From: Spirodela intermedia
Taxonomy: Eukaryota; Streptophyta; Magnoliopsida; Alismatales; Araceae
DNA length: 64,000 nucleotides
Assembly (NCBI GenBank): GCA_902729315.2
Contig: LR746264.1
Span: 7,037,878 to 7,101,877, forward strand
Direction of reading: 5' to 3'
Every line of letters begins with the position of its first letter. Position 1 is the stretch's first letter. The position numbers were made by a program, and so were the translations under genes. The notes under the pieces were generated by a model. That model was not told the DNA's origin. It saw only the letters and a list, made by a program, of their open reading frames with translations, and did not search any database. Positions 1-11,568 of the stretch are shown here, piece by piece.

Positions 1-861
1 TTAACTCATGATAATGAAGATTTATCAACTTTCCTCAAATATGTTGATCATTTGTATAAATATTATATGGGCCAATGATCCATATTGATGCTTGCAACAC
101 ACTTCACCGTCAATTATGAACTATTGTCTCTCACTAGCTTATGGGCTTCTAATTGCTGCTAGTTTACTTTCTTATGTGATGGTCAGATTTTCCTCCATTT
201 GAGACAAAGGTGGCCAAGAGCACTTTATCAACACTCTGTGAGATTTTCACCTTGTTCCACAAGATGAAATTCTAAGAATTATTGATGGATGCTGATGGTC
301 GAATACAATATCATGTAAGAGGTACTTCCATTTGATAAGGATGTCAATCCCATGTGAACCATGTTAGATGGTGAAGACCTATGTAGTTATCTTATATAAT
401 AGAGTTCATCTCTTTTTATTATTTAGTTGTAATCACATTCTTTCCTCTCTAAACCTTGAGGGGTAAAGTAGTCAGTGAGCTCTTTACACAAGTGAAGAAA
501 TAAATATTTTAAGTAACAATTTAAAATTAATTTATACTTTGGTCACACAATTATCTCTCTATGTATTGAATGGGCTTTATTTTTTTTCACCTACTAGTCC
601 TAAATTTATAAGACCAATTAATTATTATTAGCTATGTGGTTTTATGGGTAAAATAGTTATTAGGCTATTATGTGACAGATATAATTATTGAATATGTCAA
701 TTTAAATTTGTTTTATACCAATATCTATCTTATCTCCTAATAATTTATTATTAATATGTTTTCTTCACCATTCTATCTAAAAATTATAATAATAAAATAG
801 TTATTAAGGTCTTTATTTGACTAAGATGGAATGTCTCTCTCTCTCCTTATTGCATAGACTA
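1..861. other. AT-rich flank of the first GST unit, no gene
   Basis: No credible coding sequence is visible. The stretch resembles the sequence left of the GST copies at 14271-15162 and 20020-20968. Shared phrases include the block around a TGATCCATATTGATGC-like string, then ACTATTGTCTCTCACT, and later the repeated notes on LTR-free AT-rich sequence ending in a CTCTCTCTCC tract. It is therefore the 3' flank of a duplicated GST unit. The similarity is imperfect, so the duplication is not recent. Confidence 0.6.
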
Positions 862-917
862 ATTGTAGAGCTGCAAAGGACATTGACCAACTTATAAGAA
901 GGGGGAAGCACTTCTTG
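862..917 (-). pseudogene. GSTU copy A, 3' remnant beyond the copia insertion
   Basis: These bases match the end of exon 2 of the neighbouring tau GST genes. The plus strand reads GACCAACTTATAAGAAGGGG and then AAGCACTTCTTG, which in the intact copies lies just before the GACCTCCGG-like block. That block resumes here only after the copia element, at 5641. The last coding part is degenerate: about 60 bases that encode the C-terminal residues in the other copies are missing. This is the downstream half of the broken gene whose other half is at 5641-6328. Confidence 0.75.
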
Positions 918-1305
918 TGATGGGTGGTGATCTAGTTTCTGTGTAGATTCAATGGACATGATTTGTCTTTGAGAGGGTTGAGCTTGGAGTAGGAGTCAAT
1001 CAAGCCTTTTTCTCAATTTGACTATTTCTTACTTTGAATATTTCTTTTCTTGTTGTATAGGACTACCATCTATCCCACCACAGCCCTATTTTTTTATTTT
1101 TTATTTTTGCTTGACTTTGTCTGTCTATGCATTCTATAAGAACACCCATTAGATGTTTGGTTCTAATGCTGATGAGAGGCATCCTTTTTTTATTTGGTAG
1201 AATAATTTGTTTACTTCTCCAACCCCTCTTTTGCTCTGATATTTTTCTTCGTATCTCTAGTACAAGTAATGGTTTCACTCCATCAATAGGTGATCTACTC
1301 TAACA
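918..1305 (+). repeat. 5' LTR of copia element 1
   Basis: It starts with TGATGGGTGG and ends with AACA immediately before the primer-binding site. It aligns along its length with 5260-5640. Its 388 bases are normal for a small copia LTR. Confidence 0.9.
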
Positions 1306-1307
1306 AG

Positions 1308-1320
1308 TGGTATCAGAGCC
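1308..1320 (+). other. Primer-binding site of copia element 1
   Basis: TGGTATCAGAGCC lies two bases after the end of the 5' LTR. This is the standard plant copia primer-binding site, complementary to the 3' end of initiator methionine tRNA, where minus-strand DNA synthesis is primed. Confidence 0.92.
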
Positions 1321-1408
1321 TCTAACTCCAAGACCTGTGATGATGCTGAAGACTATTATTGTTTCATCCAAGTTATCAAAGCTTTTTGCAACATCATAGC
1401 TACTTTGT

Positions 1409-2110
1409 TTGATCAAGACAAACTATCATCATTGGTCAATGATGATGGAGTTGTATTTAGAGGCACAAGGATGGTGGGATGCCATTGAAGGTGATGATGT
1501 TCATTGGAAAAAGAACATGCATGCATGGTCTGTGATTTTTAGTGCCGTGTTAGAGAATTTCTTGGAAAATCTCAACACCAAGAAGACTACAAACTAAAAT
1601 TAGGAGGCACTATGCCACATCAATATTGGAGTTGCTCATGTTGTTGGGTCAAGAGTTTAGGGACTCCAATGCAACTTCGAGACCTTTTAAGATTGTGTTA
1701 GAGTTAAGGAGTTTGGGTGAATCAATCTTTGGGAAAGAAGTAGTTCGTAAGCTTCTTAGATCCACCCCTTCAATGTCTGATTCCTTGACACTTACCATGG
1801 AGCAATATGGAGATTTGAGCAAAATGACACTTAAAGAAGCTATTGGGTTGTTGTTGGTCCGAGAACAAAGGCTTTGTGATCATGAGGCCAGAGAAGAGTA
1901 GTAAGCTCTCTTAGCAAGAGCTATGAGGAAGACAAAGCTTAATCTTGGGACAATCATCCAATCCGAGGTCGTGGCCATGACCATGATAGAGGAAGAGGAT
2001 GAGGCAAATCATTCAAAGCCCATAATGAAGATGAGGAAAGAACTTTTTACAAATCCAAGGTAAAGTGTTTTAATTGTCAAAAGATGAGTCATTTTACTTC
2101 CGAGTGTCGC
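1409..2110 (+). pseudogene. copia gag remnant (capsid and zinc knuckle)
   Basis: Interrupted reading frames at 1409-1597, 1626-1901 and from about 2060 resemble copia Gag. The first contains the NYHHW...YLEAQG pattern of the UBN2-type capsid domain. Near 2066-2107 there is a CCHC zinc knuckle (C-x2-C-x4-H-x4-C, from CFNC to SEC) that in live elements packages RNA. Stops after 1597 and 1901 and a frame change break the protein. Confidence 0.8.
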
Positions 2111-3520
2111 AATAGGAAGAAACAAAAGGAGAAGGATGAGAAGGCAAATCTTGCCGACATCATGAAAAAGAGTGAATTAGTATTGCTCACAACACTTTTT
2201 GAGGAACTAAAAACAATTCTTCTCGAAGGCCTAAATGGAGATGTCTCTGCTAGTGACTTGTGGTATCTTGATATGAGTGTCAACAATCACATGACTGGAA
2301 AAAAGGACCTCTTTTATCATTTTGATGATTGTAGAACATGGAGAGTAAAATTTAGTGATGGTTCAAGTGTTGACATGTGCGGCGAAAGGTCAATTGTGAA
2401 AAAATGTGTCAATGGAGAGAACTTGGAATTAAGGAATGTCTTGTATACACCTAAGCTGCATGTAAATATCTTGAGTCTTGGCCTACTCGATGAGGATTGT
2501 TGCAACATGAATTTAGAAAATAGAATTTTGATAATTCATGATTCTAATGGGAAACGTTTAACCAAAGTGTGCAAATCTCATGGCAGGCTATATCAACTAA
2601 GTTGAATATAGGGAAAACCTATTGACGGAGGAAGAAGATGAAATGGTTTGACTATGGCATCGATGTTTTAAGTATTTAAATTTCAAGTCATTAATGTCTA
2701 TGACCAATCAGGTGATTGGAATGCCATCTCTTGAAAAACTTAAAAAGATCTATAGGAGTTGTGTTGTTGAAAAACAGCAAAGAAAGTCCTTTCCCTCCTC
2801 ATCAAATTTCAAAACCATGAAGCTTGTTGAGATTGTTTATGGAGATATTTGTGGGCCCATTACTCTATCAACCCTTGGAGGGAGTAAGTACTTTTTTCTA
2901 ATCATTGATGATTTTTCTAGGCTCATGTGAGTTGTCATGTTGAAGAACAAGTCGAATACTTTTCAAGCCTTTAAGAAGTTTAAGGCATTGGCTGAAAACA
3001 AATAGGAGATGAAAATAAAGTGATTGAGGACAAATCATGAGGGTGAATTTATTTCAGAAGATTCATGAAGTTTTGTGATAAGCAAGGTATTAAAAGGCAG
3101 TTGATGACTTCTTATTCATCACAACAGAATGAAGTTGTGGGAAGAAAAAATAAAATTATCATGTCTATGGTCAAAAGCATGATGAAGGAGAAAAACTTAC
3201 CATTGGAGCTATGCAGAGAAGTACTGAGCACGTGTTTATATTTTGAACAAATCACCCACGAAAAGTTTGCAAGGTGTAATTCCATATGAAAAATGGACTA
3301 GTAAAATGCCTTGTGTTGACCATTTGAAGATATTTGGTTCTATTGTTCATCTTAAAACCACTAGAGAGAGATTGAAAAAGTTAGAAGGTAGATGCAGACC
3401 TATGATTTTCATTGGCTATGAGGTTGGCACCAAAGGTTATAGGTGTCTTGATCTTCTAATCATGAAAGTTCATATTAGAAAGGATGTGGTCTTTGAAGAA
3501 GGGAGTAAATGGGAATGAAA
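2111..3520 (+). pseudogene. copia protease and integrase remnant
   Basis: The protease-like part (about 2260-2600) has LDMSVNNHMTG where live copia proteases have an Asp-Ser/Thr-Gly active site, so the catalytic triplet is altered. The frame continues through a typical NILSLGLL segment to a stop near 2605. The integrase part follows in pieces: a GDICGPI...FFLIIDDFSR segment (about 2850-2930), stops, then an NxxVVGRKN helix region at about 3120-3150. After that comes the C-terminal segment with HLKIFG and MIFIGYE (3243-3518). At least four stops or frameshifts interrupt it. Confidence 0.82.
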
Positions 3521-3661
3521 TATAGAGGAAGATACATATGATGAAAATCGATTTCATCCTTCTTAACTCCCTAATTTGGTAGTGACAACTTTGAACATGA
3601 GGAGTCAATACCTAGAGAAACGTCCACAAATTTTTTTGAAGAATTCTCTTCTCCAAAAGAG

Positions 3662-5040
3662 GTGCAAGCAAGGAGATTAAGGTCTATTCAAGATATTTAT
3701 GAGACTAATCCATTGCCATTTAGCATGGCTGTTTGCTACACTTCTCAAGAAGAACCAATGACTTATCTTGAAGCCTTTAAACATGAAGTGTGGAAGCAGT
3801 TAATGAAAGAAGAACTAGAGGCAATAGAGAAGAGTGGTACTTGAGAATTGATCTCTCCACCACCTGGTTGTAGACCCACTGGGCTCAAATGAGTATTCAA
3901 GATCAAAAAAAATTCCAGAGGAGAAGTGACACGACACAAGACTCATTTGGTTGTGATGGGGTACACTCAAAGATATGAGATTAGTTAGGAAGAGGTATTT
4001 ACTCCAGTTGCAAGATTTGAGTCCATTCATATGTTGGTGGCTCTTGCAGCACAAAGTAGATGAGAAATGCATCATTTGGATGTGAAATCTGCTTTCTTGA
4101 ATGACAAAATCGAGGAGGAGATTTATGTGAAGCAACGAGAAGGCTTCATTGTGAAAGAAAAAGAAAATCATGTGTTCAGATTGAAAAAGACTCTTTATGG
4201 GCTGAAGTAGGCACCAAGAGCTTAGTATTTTGGGCTAGATCAATGCTTATCTTCTCTCGATTTTATTAGAAGTGAACATGAGCATGTTGTTTACTTCAAG
4301 GTCGACCCACTATGATTTGCTTGCAATTGAAGTGGCTTGTGTTGTGCATGTTGGTTTTCTTTGCATTCTATCTATGAAGGCTCGAAATACCAAAAACTAG
4401 GCCGATTAGAGCACATCAAGTTATTTGAGATGAGTGATCTAGGATTACTTAACTCATATGGCTATTGAAGTTATTCAAGGGAGCTCTCATGTTTTTCTAA
4501 ATTGGAGAACCTATGTATTAAAGATTTTTGAGCAGTGCAAATATGATGGACAATAATTCTATTCACACTCTCATGAAAACATATTTGAGTTTCACAAAGA
4601 ATAGGCTTGATTCTATAGTAGACTCCACTGTCTATCAAAACGTGATTGAGAGTCTTAGGTATTTGACTCATACTTGACCTGATCTCATATTTAGTGTCGG
4701 ATTTCTCAGCAGATTTATGGAACATCAGACATTTGAACATATATTAGTAGTGAAGAGAGTTCTTAATACATTAAGGGGACATTGAATTATGGACTTATTT
4801 ATGATAAAGGTCAAGATGTAGCAAAATTAATTGACTACACCAATAGTGATTTTGCTGGAGATATAGAAGATCGGAGGAGTACCATAAGCCAAGTGTTCTA
4901 CTTCAGGTTCATGGCAATTAGTTGGACCTCACAGAAGCAAAAGATCGTGTCATTGTTGACTTATGAAATAGAATACATTGCCATCACTGCCACAGCTTGT
5001 CAAGGAATCTAGTTGAGTCATTTTATTGCTTAGTTAAAGG
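3662..5040 (+). pseudogene. copia reverse transcriptase and RNase H remnant
   Basis: The RT part shows the usual copia order: DIYETNPLPF, a TPVARFESI segment near 4000, LDVKSAFLN near 4080 and LKKTLYGLK near 4180. Stops fall at about 3842, 3890, 3985, 4060, 4207 and 4225. The catalytic YVDD box expected between about 4290 and 4400 cannot be recognised. RNase H follows at 4782-5012 with YTNSDFAGD and an ISWTSQKQ block, ending in a stop within the usual GIWLS motif. Confidence 0.82.
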
Positions 5041-5248
5041 GAGAAGAGGTAAAAATAGTTAAGTTAATAGTTGATAATAAATCAGCTATTGATCTAAGTA
5101 TGAATTAAGTTCATCACAACCAAACTAAAATATGTGAAGACAGAGTAGCAATTGGCAGATGGCTTTACTAAAGCATTGGGAAGGTTGAAGTTTAATGATA
5201 TGTGTGAGAAGCTAGGACTTAACATTATTAGAGATGAGGAGCAAGATC

Positions 5249-5259
5249 AAGGAGGAGAA
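5249..5259 (+). other. Polypurine tract of copia element 1
   Basis: AAGGAGGAGAA abuts the 3' LTR. It is the expected primer for plus-strand synthesis. Confidence 0.8.
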
Positions 5260-5640
5260 CGATGGGTGGTGATCCAGCTCCTCTGCAAATTCAATGGATG
5301 AGATTTGTCTTCGAAAAGGTAGAGCTTGGAGTAAGAGCCGATCAGGCCCCTTTTCTCAATTTGACTATTTCTTGCTTTGAATATTTCTTTCTTGTTGTAT
5401 GAGACTGCCATCTGTCCCACTACGACCTTATTTTTCTATTTTTTTTGCTTGACTGTCTGTCTATGCATTCTATAAGAACGTCTATTAGATGTTTGGTTGT
5501 AATGCTAATGAGAAGAATCATTTTTCTTTTGGTAGAATAATCTGTTAGCTTCTCCAGCCCCTCTTTTGCTCTCACGTTTTTCTCCAGATCTCTAGTACAA
5601 GTGGGGGTTTCACTCCATCAATAGGTGATCTGCTCCAACA
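5260..5640 (+). repeat. 3' LTR of copia element 1
   Basis: It aligns with 918-1305. The canonical first base has changed, so it starts CGATGGGTGG instead of TGATGGGTGG. It ends CCAACA and is followed directly by resumed GST exon sequence. Confidence 0.9.
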
Positions 5641-6328
5641 TCCTGGACCTCTAGCTGAGCTTCAAACTCTCAAAGTCAGCAGGCGAAGGAGGGGAAGTCC
5701 TCCCCGAGGTCGGCTTCGGCCACCTCTGCGACGCTGGGAACCAAGTGCACGTCGGAGCTGAGGACGATGTCCAGGATGCCCAGCTTCTCGCCGCCAAAGA
5801 ATCTTCTCCTTCGGAAGAAGCCAGCCCTCTCGGAGCTCATCTTCCAGCAGCTTCAGATTCTCCCGGAACTCGCCGACGGCCGCCCTCTGCACCTCGCCGG
5901 CCGAGTGTATGACCGCAGTCAACGAGGGAAACATCTGCAGGGACAACGAGAAGTGAGGAGCACGGAAGGGCAATGCCAATAGGCGGTCCCTCGCCAGAGT
6001 TCTGGCTGACCTTGTCGGAGCCGAAGTGACACCAAAAGCGAACGGCGGGCCTCTCGCGGGGATCGGCGGGCATCAGCGGGAACCTGCGGGGCCACGTCTC
6101 GTCGATGTACTCGAGGATGACGGCCGACTCGGCGATGGGGCGATCGCCGTGCAGGAGGACGGGAACCTTCCGGTGCACAGGGTTGAGGTGGAGGAGGGCG
6201 GCGCTCTTGTTGGCCAGATTCTCCTCCACCTACTCGTAGTCCTGGCCCTTGAGCTTGAGAGCGAGCCGGACGCGCTGCACGTAGGGGCTCGCCCACGCGC
6301 CGTAGAGCTTGAGCTCCCCTCCGTCCAT
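5641..6328 (-). pseudogene. GSTU copy A, main part (copia-interrupted pseudogene)
   Basis: A tau-class GST in two-exon form: exon 1 at 6011-6328, a 76-base intron, and exon 2 from 5934 down to the copia junction at 5641, resuming at 917. Exon 1 begins MDGGELKLYG and keeps the ASPY catalytic-serine motif. A TAC to TAG change then stops it where the intact copies read DYEYVEEN. Exon 2 has a 4-bp duplication (AGCC repeated, near 5820-5830) that shifts the frame after DELRE, plus two more stops near 5670-5685. It cannot make a GST. The same 4-bp duplication is in copy C. Confidence 0.9.
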
Positions 6329-7975
6329 GGCGGGCAACCTGGTTTGAGCGACGCCTGATGGCTTGCCATGATCGCCGCGTTATAGGCTAACGACGGGCAT
6401 CCTGCGGGAGAGAAAGAGGTAGAGAGAGGGAGAGAGAGCGCGAGATGGGCTTTCGACACATCCAATCAGATCAAACACGGTACAAATGAAGAGAGATATG
6501 GGCTTTTGACACATCCGATCAAATCAAACAAGGTACAAGTGGAGAGAGATATGGGCTTTTGATGCATCCCAACAAGTCAAACAAAGTACAAGTGGAGAAA
6601 AATATGGGCTTTTAATGAGCTGTTGCATTTACAAGAAATCGTGATCGCATGCCTACCGCCGCAATAAGTTTTCAACCTCTATATGCAGTACATTAATGGT
6701 ACATTGTTAAAAAAAGTTTATAATAATAAATTCAAAACCCTAACTTGACAGGCTAAGTATTGGACTTGATTTACTCTCCCACGAATAGCTATGAAATGTT
6801 CTTTATACTATATTTTATTAGCATGAAAAAAAATATAAATTTGGATGTGTTACTAGTTTGATAAGGGTTTATGGAAGAAAGATGCATATGATCTGATCAA
6901 GAACAATGAAACATATATTTAATTATTAATTCTAAATTCTTTTAGTCAACACCTTCATTATCATGTCACTATAGCTGAGAAGACTCATAACACCAAAAGG
7001 CCTTAGAAAGGTCATGTATGAGACCTCCTTAGTAGTTGCTTGACTTATCAATGAGATTTGTTCCTCAAGGATATATAATGTTATAAACTATCTAATGACT
7101 TAGACTCACATTAGCGGACATCATATCTTAATGTGGCACATCAGATTATGATTAATGTGGTCAATTATACCTCAATCATGATTTATTCATTGTTAATGTA
7201 CTAAATCCCTCAAATGAAGACCCATTTTGCTCAAGATGATTAGTAGGCAAATGTCCTCATTTATTTGTCATCACCATCTTCAATGGCACACCTTCGAGGT
7301 AAGTGGGCATTGAAAATTTAAAATTTTAACTATCATCTTCCTTGCCTAATGTGTGACATATCAAGTATTTTCTCCTTTTGATCCCCACCACCTACCTCCA
7401 AAGAAGAATTGTGTGTGTTGAGACCCATTTCTCATTACTACAGTACCCAACTTGTCTGCACATGAACTACCGACATGCCACAAGATGTCTTGAAATGGAC
7501 AAGATACGAACATGTGGGCAGCCATATCTAGGTCATTACCCTTCTACCTTTGCCATGGAAGTATCTCTTTAGTCCTTATACAGTATAACATATATTTTAC
7601 GTGAACTTTCTTGTATAAATCCCATTATGTGTAGCCAAATCTCCAATTTATATATCTTAGAAAGATGCATGATATGGTTTTATTATCAAGTTTTCTCTTC
7701 AGATTCTCTAGATACATGTAAGCAAAGGCCTTACACCTTAGAAATTTTTTAGTAACTTAAACTCAATTATCTAATATGCAAACAAGATTGATTTTTTTTC
7801 CTACTAGAGTGGAGAAAAGTATACTAAGATTGAGGGCATCAAAGTAATATTACATATTAATCCTTTTAGTGTCAAAGAAATTTAGGTCAACTTTACATCG
7901 TAAGACCTTGTTGTCCTTCAAGAATCTCCGAAATTTGGCTTCAAAGACTAATAGAGAGATAAGGTTCCAATTGGG
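6329..7975. other. Spacer between GST copy A and F-box fragment 1
   Basis: No gene recognised. The first 750 bases match 15924-16620 downstream of GST copy C. The middle (about 7080-7770) has no counterpart there. From about 7770 onward similarity resumes with about 18700 onward. The spacer is thus the A-unit version of a duplicated segment that differs from the C unit by an insertion or deletion. Confidence 0.6.
6445..6603. repeat. 53-bp tandem repeat, three copies
   Basis: Units begin ATGGGCTTT at 6445, 6498 and 6551 and each spans 53 bases, ending in a GAGAGAGAT-like string. A fourth ATGGGCTTTT starts the next unit but diverges. The paralogous position after GST copy C holds only two units (16037-16143). 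Confidence 0.85.
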
Positions 7976-8215
7976 AGTACCCTTGCGACCGACCCAACTA
8001 GGACAATGGGTTCCTCATGACCAACTTAATTAGGAGCAAAGGGGTCCTCATGACCAACTCAATTGAGGCGAAAGGGTCCTCAAGACCAACCCTATTAGGA
8101 GCAATGGGTCCTCACAACTAGCCCCTACTAAGAGCATGGGAACCTCATGACCAACCCTATTGGGGTGACGGGTCCTCATGACCAACCCTACTAGGGCGAT
8201 TAGGCCTTCTCAATT
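7976..8215. repeat. 32-bp minisatellite, about seven units
   Basis: Direct repeats built on GGGTCCTCATGACCAACYC followed by ATTRGGAGCAA-like sequence, with a period of 32 bases in the clearest units. Since 32 is not a multiple of three it is unlikely to encode protein. A related array lies at 18879-19155 in the paralogous spacer. Confidence 0.85.
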
Positions 8216-8489
8216 AGCAGCAGGTAGCAAAGCCTCAATGAAGGTAATGTATTCTTCAACCTCTAATGATGTTGTGATGGAATTTTAAATGCCTTAAAAA
8301 TAGAAAAAAAAATCAAGTGAAATAATGACAAGATTAATTAAGGAAGAGCCCGCTGATAGTAAATGAAATCTTCAGCTTCTAGGCAGGTGCGTTGACTTCA
8401 AGATCTCTAGTGGCCCTTTGGGCCCAAAGTTGTTTGGGCTGAGGTTGAGTCCTCTGGTGGGCCAGCTAAGTTTGTATCGGCCCCACCTC

Positions 8490-9036
8490 CTACATCATTT
8501 TTACAGATGATAGCTGCAGCTTTTTCACTGTAAACCTACGGCCAAAGCATGCCTTTGATGTGGTTGGCCTAAAGAGGAAAGAAAATGACATCCAGAAGAT
8601 GATGTCAGGTGGCCGATCAGTCCAACACGCTAGTCGGCCAAAGCTGCTGCCAGGTGGTGATCTCGTCATCAGGTGGAGCGTCTTAGCCTCTACCATAGAA
8701 GCCCTCTGTCTCATTTCCGTTTTTCTAGTGTTCTTTCTGACTAAGGATTGCTCTTCTCCACCACGAGCCAAGACTGAGAGCTCCTTCCTCTCATCAATCA
8801 ATTTGAATCCAGAGGGATAGGTTTTGCCGCTGTAGGAACCTAGGTGACCCACGACGCCGTACCACCAGCCTGCAGCAGACTAATATAAATCATGAAAACT
8901 CCATTGATTGGAGATTTCTAAGACAAAAGCTAGTTCGATCCTTAGTCCCACTCCACTAGATCTTGAATTGGTCCTCCCCAAGTACAAATCAGCAAGGTAA
9001 TCGGAGACGTGAAAATCTTGAGCAAAGGACCAAAAC
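8490..9036 (-). pseudogene. F-box gene 3' fragment 1
   Basis: Truncated copy of the last part of the F-box gene at 23758-25270. On the minus strand the order is a damaged exon 2 piece (about 8945-9036), exon 3 with GHLGSYSG (about 8810-8870), and exon 4 with the SFGRLACWTDRP equivalent frame and the 3' untranslated part (8490-8760). Frameshifts break the exon 4 reading frame, and about 50 bases around the exon 2 donor are missing. The N-terminal F-box exon is absent. It was carried in with a GST duplication unit. Confidence 0.8.
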
Positions 9037-9350
9037 TAAGATTGACTTCCCTCAAAGACATTGATTATTTTTATAACATTTAGTGGGCCGATGATCTATA
9101 CTGACACTCTGATCACCTCTTATCATTAGTTACGAGTCTCTGGTAACTAATTTAATTATCATTACTTGTAATTTAGGGGTAAATTATCATTAACCTTTTG
9201 ACTCGACAAATAAAATAAATTATCTAATATAATAATTTATAATTGATTTATACCAGTCCCTAGTAACACAATCCACTCTCTGTCTCTCTCCTCATTCTTC
9301 TCTCCTTATTGCACGGACTGACTGGAGAGTTTACAGAAGTCGCCGTCTTC
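9037..9350. other. 3' flank of GST copy B
   Basis: Short AT-rich spacer related to 20020-20968 but lacking most of it. It runs from the GATTGACTTCCCTCAAAGAC block to the CTCTCTCTCCTCATTC tract before the GST stop. No gene seen. Confidence 0.55.
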
Positions 9351-10110
9351 CTAAGCTTGTGCCAAAATCCTTCGGCGGTAGCCGCGGAGGAAGTCGACTA
9401 TCGTATCGGAAGGGGGAAGCACTTCCTGGACCTCCGGCTGAGCTTCGAACTCTCGAAGCCAGCTGGTGAAGGAGGGGAAGTCCTCCCCGAGGTCGACTTC
9501 GGCCACCTCTGTGACGCCGCGGAGGAAGTGCGCGTCGACGCCGAGGACGATGTCCAGGAAACCCAGCTTCTCACAGCCGAAGAATCTCCTCCCTCGGAAG
9601 AAGCCCTCTCGGAGCTCATCTTCCAGCAGCTCCAGATTCTCCCGGACCTCGCCGACGGCCGCCGCCCTCTGCGCCTCGTCGGCCGAGCGCAGGATCGCAA
9701 TCAACGAGGGAATCATCTGCAGAGGCAACGAGAGGTGAGGAGCACGGAAGGGCAATGCCAAGAGGCGGTCCCTCGCCGGAGTTCTGGCTGACCTTGTCGG
9801 CGGCGAAGTGGCACCAAAAGCGAACGGCGGCCCTCTCGCGGGGATCGGCGGGCATCAGCGGGAACCTGCGGGGCCACGTCTCGTCGATGTACTCGAGGAT
9901 GGCGGCCGACTCGGCGATGGGGCGGTCGCCGTGGAGGAGGACGGGAACCTTCCGGTGCACAGGGTTGAGGCGGAGGAGGGCGGCGCTCTTGTTGGCCAGG
10001 TTCTCCTCCACGTAATCGTAGTCCAGGCCCTTGAGCTTGAGGGCGAGCCGGACGTGCAGCACGTAGGGGCTCGCCCACGCGCCGTAGAGCTTGAGCTCCC
10101 CTCTGTCCAT
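9351..10110 (-). CDS. Tau-class glutathione S-transferase, copy B
   Basis: Intact two-exon gene: exon 1 9793-10110 (106 codons), a 76-base phase-0 intron, exon 2 9351-9716. The product has 227 residues, the usual size for plant tau GSTs. These cytosolic dimers conjugate glutathione to electrophiles such as herbicides and oxidised lipids. The N-terminal thioredoxin-fold domain has ASPY with the likely catalytic serine at residue 14 and the glutathione-site motif IAES at 65-68. The C-terminal helical domain starts at MIPSLIAIL and ends RRRILAQA. Compared with copies D and E, exon 1 has A for M at residue 11 and a few other changes. Intron length and position match copies D and E. Confidence 0.88.
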
Positions 10111-10261
10111 GTCGGGCAGCCTGGTTTGAGCGACGCCGGATGTGTCTCCATGATCGCCACTTTCTAGGCGGTGGTAGTTCCTATCTTGTTGCCCAAGCAA
10201 TTGATGACTAGTAATTTCCTCGCCTTTGACTTGAAAATAGACCCTTTAGTTGTAGAATAGT

Positions 10262-10997
10262 CTGATGGAGAGCAGGAACAAGAATGCTGCACGCACGAGA
10301 GCGAGAGAAGATGAAATCCTCTTTGAGTTTAGCGTGGCTTCCACATTAACGAGGCATTAACAAGGCTGCCACTTATTGCCCCAATAGTTGCCACATTAAA
10401 TGCTCACGTTTAATGCAGAGAGGAGAAACAAGTGCGAGGGATAAATGGTCAGTCGGAAGACCGATTTTCACAAACTCAACGACGCATTTATGGGCTGAGC
10501 AGCCCCATTCTACCTTTGTTTCACGAGAGATAGAGAGTGTTTGGGAGAGAGCTTTTGGTGCAAATCTAATCACCTCAATTTGAGATGAAAATCAATTCTC
10601 TATTGGTAGAAAAAAAGTTATCTATTAAGCGGAGAAACTATATTAAGAAACAAAACTATTATGTTCTTATTCTTGAAATAATGGACTAATAGGGTCAAGA
10701 GATGAAGATCTCTTGGGTTGGTGAATGCATCGTAGAGCTAAGATCAAATATCTGTTCTTTGGGATCTTAGAAGGGTCAAGAATAGGGATTTGTTCTCTGG
10801 GTTCTTGAGTGATTCTCTTATATTACTTTTTGCATCTAGAAGAGTTTTCGTTGTCGCCCGTGGACGGAGGTCAACCTCTGAATCAAGTAAAATCTTTATG
10901 TTGGAACTCTTGTTGTGAGTTATTTTTTTTCTACGTTACTTCGCGTTGTGAGTATCACTTCCACTGAAGTCCATATACGATGTACTGCTCTAAAAAA
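10262..10997 (+). repeat. Probable 5' LTR of copia element 2
   Basis: It starts TGATGGAGAGCAGG, where similarity to the copy D promoter ends. It lies directly before a degraded tRNA-Met primer-binding site (TTAATATCATAGC against TGGTATCAGAGC). It contains a GTCGCCCGTGGACGGAGGTC block typical of copia leader regions. No 3' LTR is present for comparison, so the ends are provisional. Confidence 0.5.
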
Positions 10998-11034
10998 TTA
11001 ATATCATAGCAAGATTTTAGCATTAGTTTTTATG

Positions 11035-11568
11035 TTCATTGTTGATGGCAGTCAAGATTACATCATCAATAAAGTTTGACGTAGAAGTGTTCGATGGAAA
11101 GACGAAAGATTTCAACATTTGATGACTTAAAGATGAAGTCGTTGTTGATACATCAAGGGTTAAGCAAGGCATGATGGGCAAAGAAAGCTTATTGACTGAG
11201 TAGAACGACGATGAGAAGGAAGAGTACTTGGAGCATGCTCTAGCCACAATTCGTCTAAGCTTGGTGGATGTTGTGTTATGAGAAGTATCAATGAAGATAC
11301 TTCATAATAGCTTTGGGCTAAACTTGAGAAGAAGTTTATGATAACATCACTCACAAGTCAGTTATATTTGAAACATAAATTATATACTTGACGTTTGAGA
11401 GAAGGTACACTTGTTATTGATTATCTAAATAAGTTCACAAAGACTATTATAGATCTAAAGAACATTGGTGTTGAAATAGAGGATGAAGATGAATCCATAT
11501 TGCTCTTGTGTTCTTTACCTCTTTTGTATGAGAATTTTGTGAAAACTTTTATATTTGGTGAACATAAT
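11035..11568 (+). pseudogene. copia element 2 gag remnant, first part
   Basis: Frames read as a UBN2-type Gag: KFDVEVFDGK, a KKFMITSLTSQLYLKHKLY segment and LLCSLPLLYENFVKTFIFG. Stops interrupt it. The frame is cut by the insertion at 11569 and resumes near 13255 with DIIVEDIKTTLNSKEL, as expected for one gag gene split in two. Confidence 0.8.

Larger units (their letters stand above)
918..5640 (+). mobile_element. Decayed Ty1/copia LTR retrotransposon inside a GST exon
   Basis: A complete but inactive element. It has two LTRs (918-1305 and 5260-5640), a primer-binding site matching initiator tRNA-Met, and a purine tract before the 3' LTR. Recognisable gag, protease, integrase, reverse transcriptase and RNase H pieces lie in the copia order (integrase before RT). 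Many stops and frameshifts break all of them. The flanks are TCTTG on the left and TCCTG on the right, a 5-bp target duplication with one mismatch. Intact GST paralogues carry a single TCCTG at that point. The two LTRs differ at roughly 15 per cent of bases over the first 170 positions by eye, so the insertion is old. Confidence 0.92.

Noticed and set aside
1063-1278. A 71-codon minus-strand open frame in the copia 5' LTR
   Set aside because: It lies in LTR sequence, is AT-rich and has no counterpart in the 3' LTR, as expected of chance.
7976-8215. Possible CRISPR-like array because of regularly spaced repeats
   Set aside because: The repeats are contiguous 32-bp degenerate units without unique spacers, in a plant nuclear context. 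It is a minisatellite.
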